NCBI RefSeq assembly: GCF_008831285.2
Contig: NC_045139.1
Location: 21,930,412 to 21,994,411 of the forward strand
Reading direction: 5' to 3'
From: Nymphaea colorata
Taxonomy: Eukaryota; Streptophyta; Magnoliopsida; Nymphaeales; Nymphaeaceae
DNA length: 64,000 bases
Shown: piece after piece, positions 63,182-64,000 of the stretch
Numbering within the stretch: position 1 is the first letter of the stretch
Layout of the letters: each line of letters starts with the position of its first letter
Made by a program: the position numbers and the translations under genes
Notes under the pieces: generated by a model
The model's database searches: none
Told to the model about the DNA's origin: nothing
What the model saw: the letters and a program-made list of their open reading frames with translations, nothing else

Positions 63182-63489
63182 TGTTTTCAACTACAAGTGT
63201 ACAAGCATATAATAGAAACACTAAGAACTTTGTACGAAATAGGATAGGAAGATTATTTAGAATTTACATATGGGTACTCAGATTTATAGGAAAATTGGGA
63301 AAAATGGTGATTAGAAAGAAATTTAAAGACTACAGGAGGCATTTCTTTACCTATTTACGAGCAAGAGCAGTTGCAAAATGGAAGTTTATGGAATACTGGG
63401 AAGAAAAAGAAAAAAGAGTAGAATATCTTACCTATAGAGCATTTGAGAGAAGATACTATGGTGATAAAGAGTCAAGTGACACCGAATGA
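63181..63489 (+). CDS. Viral ORF7, 102-aa basic protein
   Basis: Starts in the TAATG overlap and ends TGA 63487-63489, overlapping an ATG at 63486 (ATGA). It is Arg/Lys- and aromatic-rich, with LFRIYIWVLRFIGKLGKMV matching the ORF5 helix in spacing of L-Y-I-V-R-F-I-L-M-V. Function unknown. Confidence 0.55.
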   Translation: MFSTTSVQAYNRNTKNFVRNRIGRLFRIYIWVLRFIGKLGKMVIRKKFKDYRRHFFTYLRARAVAKWKFMEYWEEKEKRVEYLTYRAFERRYYGDKESSDTE

Positions 63490-64000
63490 ATATTAGTAAA
63501 AACAAGTTTATATATATATATATTAATAAAAGTTATACCTCGAGGATATCATAATATATATTATACAGCATATATAGACACGGGAGCCCAAATAAACTTA
63601 TGTAAAAAGAATTGCTTACCAGATAATGAATGGGAAAAATTAGATAACCCTTTGGAAGTTAGAGGATTTAATGGAGCCAAAACACTAATAAATTACAAAG
63701 CCGAAAATGTAAATATACAAATCTGAAAAAAGGTAATAAAAATTAATAGAATTTATGCTTTTGAATTACATTACAAAGATATCATATTGGGTATGCCTTT
63801 CTTAAACAATTACCTACCTATAAACATCATAGAAAAATACTTAATACTAACTACACCTTGTAAAGAAAAAATCAATGCATTTATAGTAAAAAACAATGAG
63901 AGAAAACAAACACCCTGGATAAAAGGAGATAGTAAAATAACCCAAAAATATATACCATCACCATAAACGTTTATGAAATAAATGAACTAGCCAATATAGA
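63486..64000 (+). pseudogene. Start of viral polymerase frame: second retropepsin (partial)
   Basis: An ATG at 63486 opens a frame that is lost at a short TA run (about 63510-63525). The protease is in a neighbouring frame: AYIDTGAQINLC (catalytic DTGA at 63577) and IILGMPFLNNYLPI (63781 onward), interrupted by TGA 63724-63726 and TAA 63964-63966. In this family protease is followed by RT and RNase H, which would lie beyond the window. Confidence 0.8.

Larger units (their letters stand above)
58672..64000 (+). mobile_element. Decayed endogenous caulimovirid (pararetrovirus), continues past the window
   Basis: From left to right: duplicated upstream block, TATA box, tRNA-Met primer site, leader with splice donor, then coiled-coil frame, 47-codon frame, coat protein with zinc knuckle, movement protein fused to a retropepsin, three small basic frames, and the start of a polymerase frame with a second retropepsin. 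The coding part is very AT-rich compared with host exons. The movement-protein domain separates it from LTR retrotransposons. Several stops and frameshifts make it non-functional. RT, RNase H and any transactivator would lie right of 64000. The left boundary is approximate. Confidence 0.88.

Overview
This is nuclear DNA of a seed plant, almost certainly a flowering plant. Genes have many introns with GT..AG borders, both intact host genes encode chloroplast proteins, and most of the remainder is LTR-retrotransposon, hAT, LINE and endogenous pararetrovirus sequence in AT-rich non-coding DNA. I cannot name the species. No rRNA, tRNA or CRISPR signal was seen.

Two complete host genes lie tail to tail. 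On the + strand, 4447-16151 is an 11-exon gene for a 513-aa SET-domain protein of the pTAC14/PAP7 type, a component of the plastid transcription machinery. Its second intron (about 9 kb) is swollen by copia-type elements. On the - strand, 47599-21204 is an 11-exon gene for chloroplast 3-oxoacyl-[ACP] reductase (FabG, 318 aa) spread over 26 kb. Intron 3 (11.8 kb) and intron 7 (9.3 kb) hold most of the transposons. All splice phases in both genes join cleanly, so both look functional.

Transposon layers: 6.97-8.9 kb copia 5' half; 9.6-11.1 kb minus-strand LTR-element remnants, interrupted by a second copia 5' half (11.1-13.3 kb); 16.4-17.1 kb GC-rich hAT-type MITE; 18.9-20.0 kb LINE relic; 23035-28193 a very young copia element with 5-bp target duplication but broken coding regions; 28.5-29.2 kb gypsy gag relic; 30.0-31.3 kb stacked copia ends; 32.4-32.9 kb MITE; 33812-39008 a hAT-type element with a perfect 8-bp target duplication, split by a 4.5-kb copia element (33957-38490); 42.2-42.4 kb copia LTR; 49.0-49.3 kb Harbinger-like MITE; 50.2-51.25 kb gypsy RT relic; 58.4-58.6 kb Athila/Tat-like gypsy relic.

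The right part has a pseudogene piece of ethanolamine-phosphate cytidylyltransferase (53.7-54.3 kb), a 63-bp/21-residue minisatellite with a 488-bp higher-order period (56.6-57.7 kb), and from about 58.67 kb to the window end a decayed endogenous caulimovirid. The virus is the most unusual part. It has a TATA/tRNA-Met primer-site leader, and at least eight small to medium reading frames, most of them joined by ATGA or TAATG overlaps. The coat protein lies before the movement protein, a retropepsin domain is fused behind the movement protein, two of three small basic proteins look like duplicates of one another, and a second retropepsin opens the polymerase frame. Reverse transcriptase would lie beyond the window.
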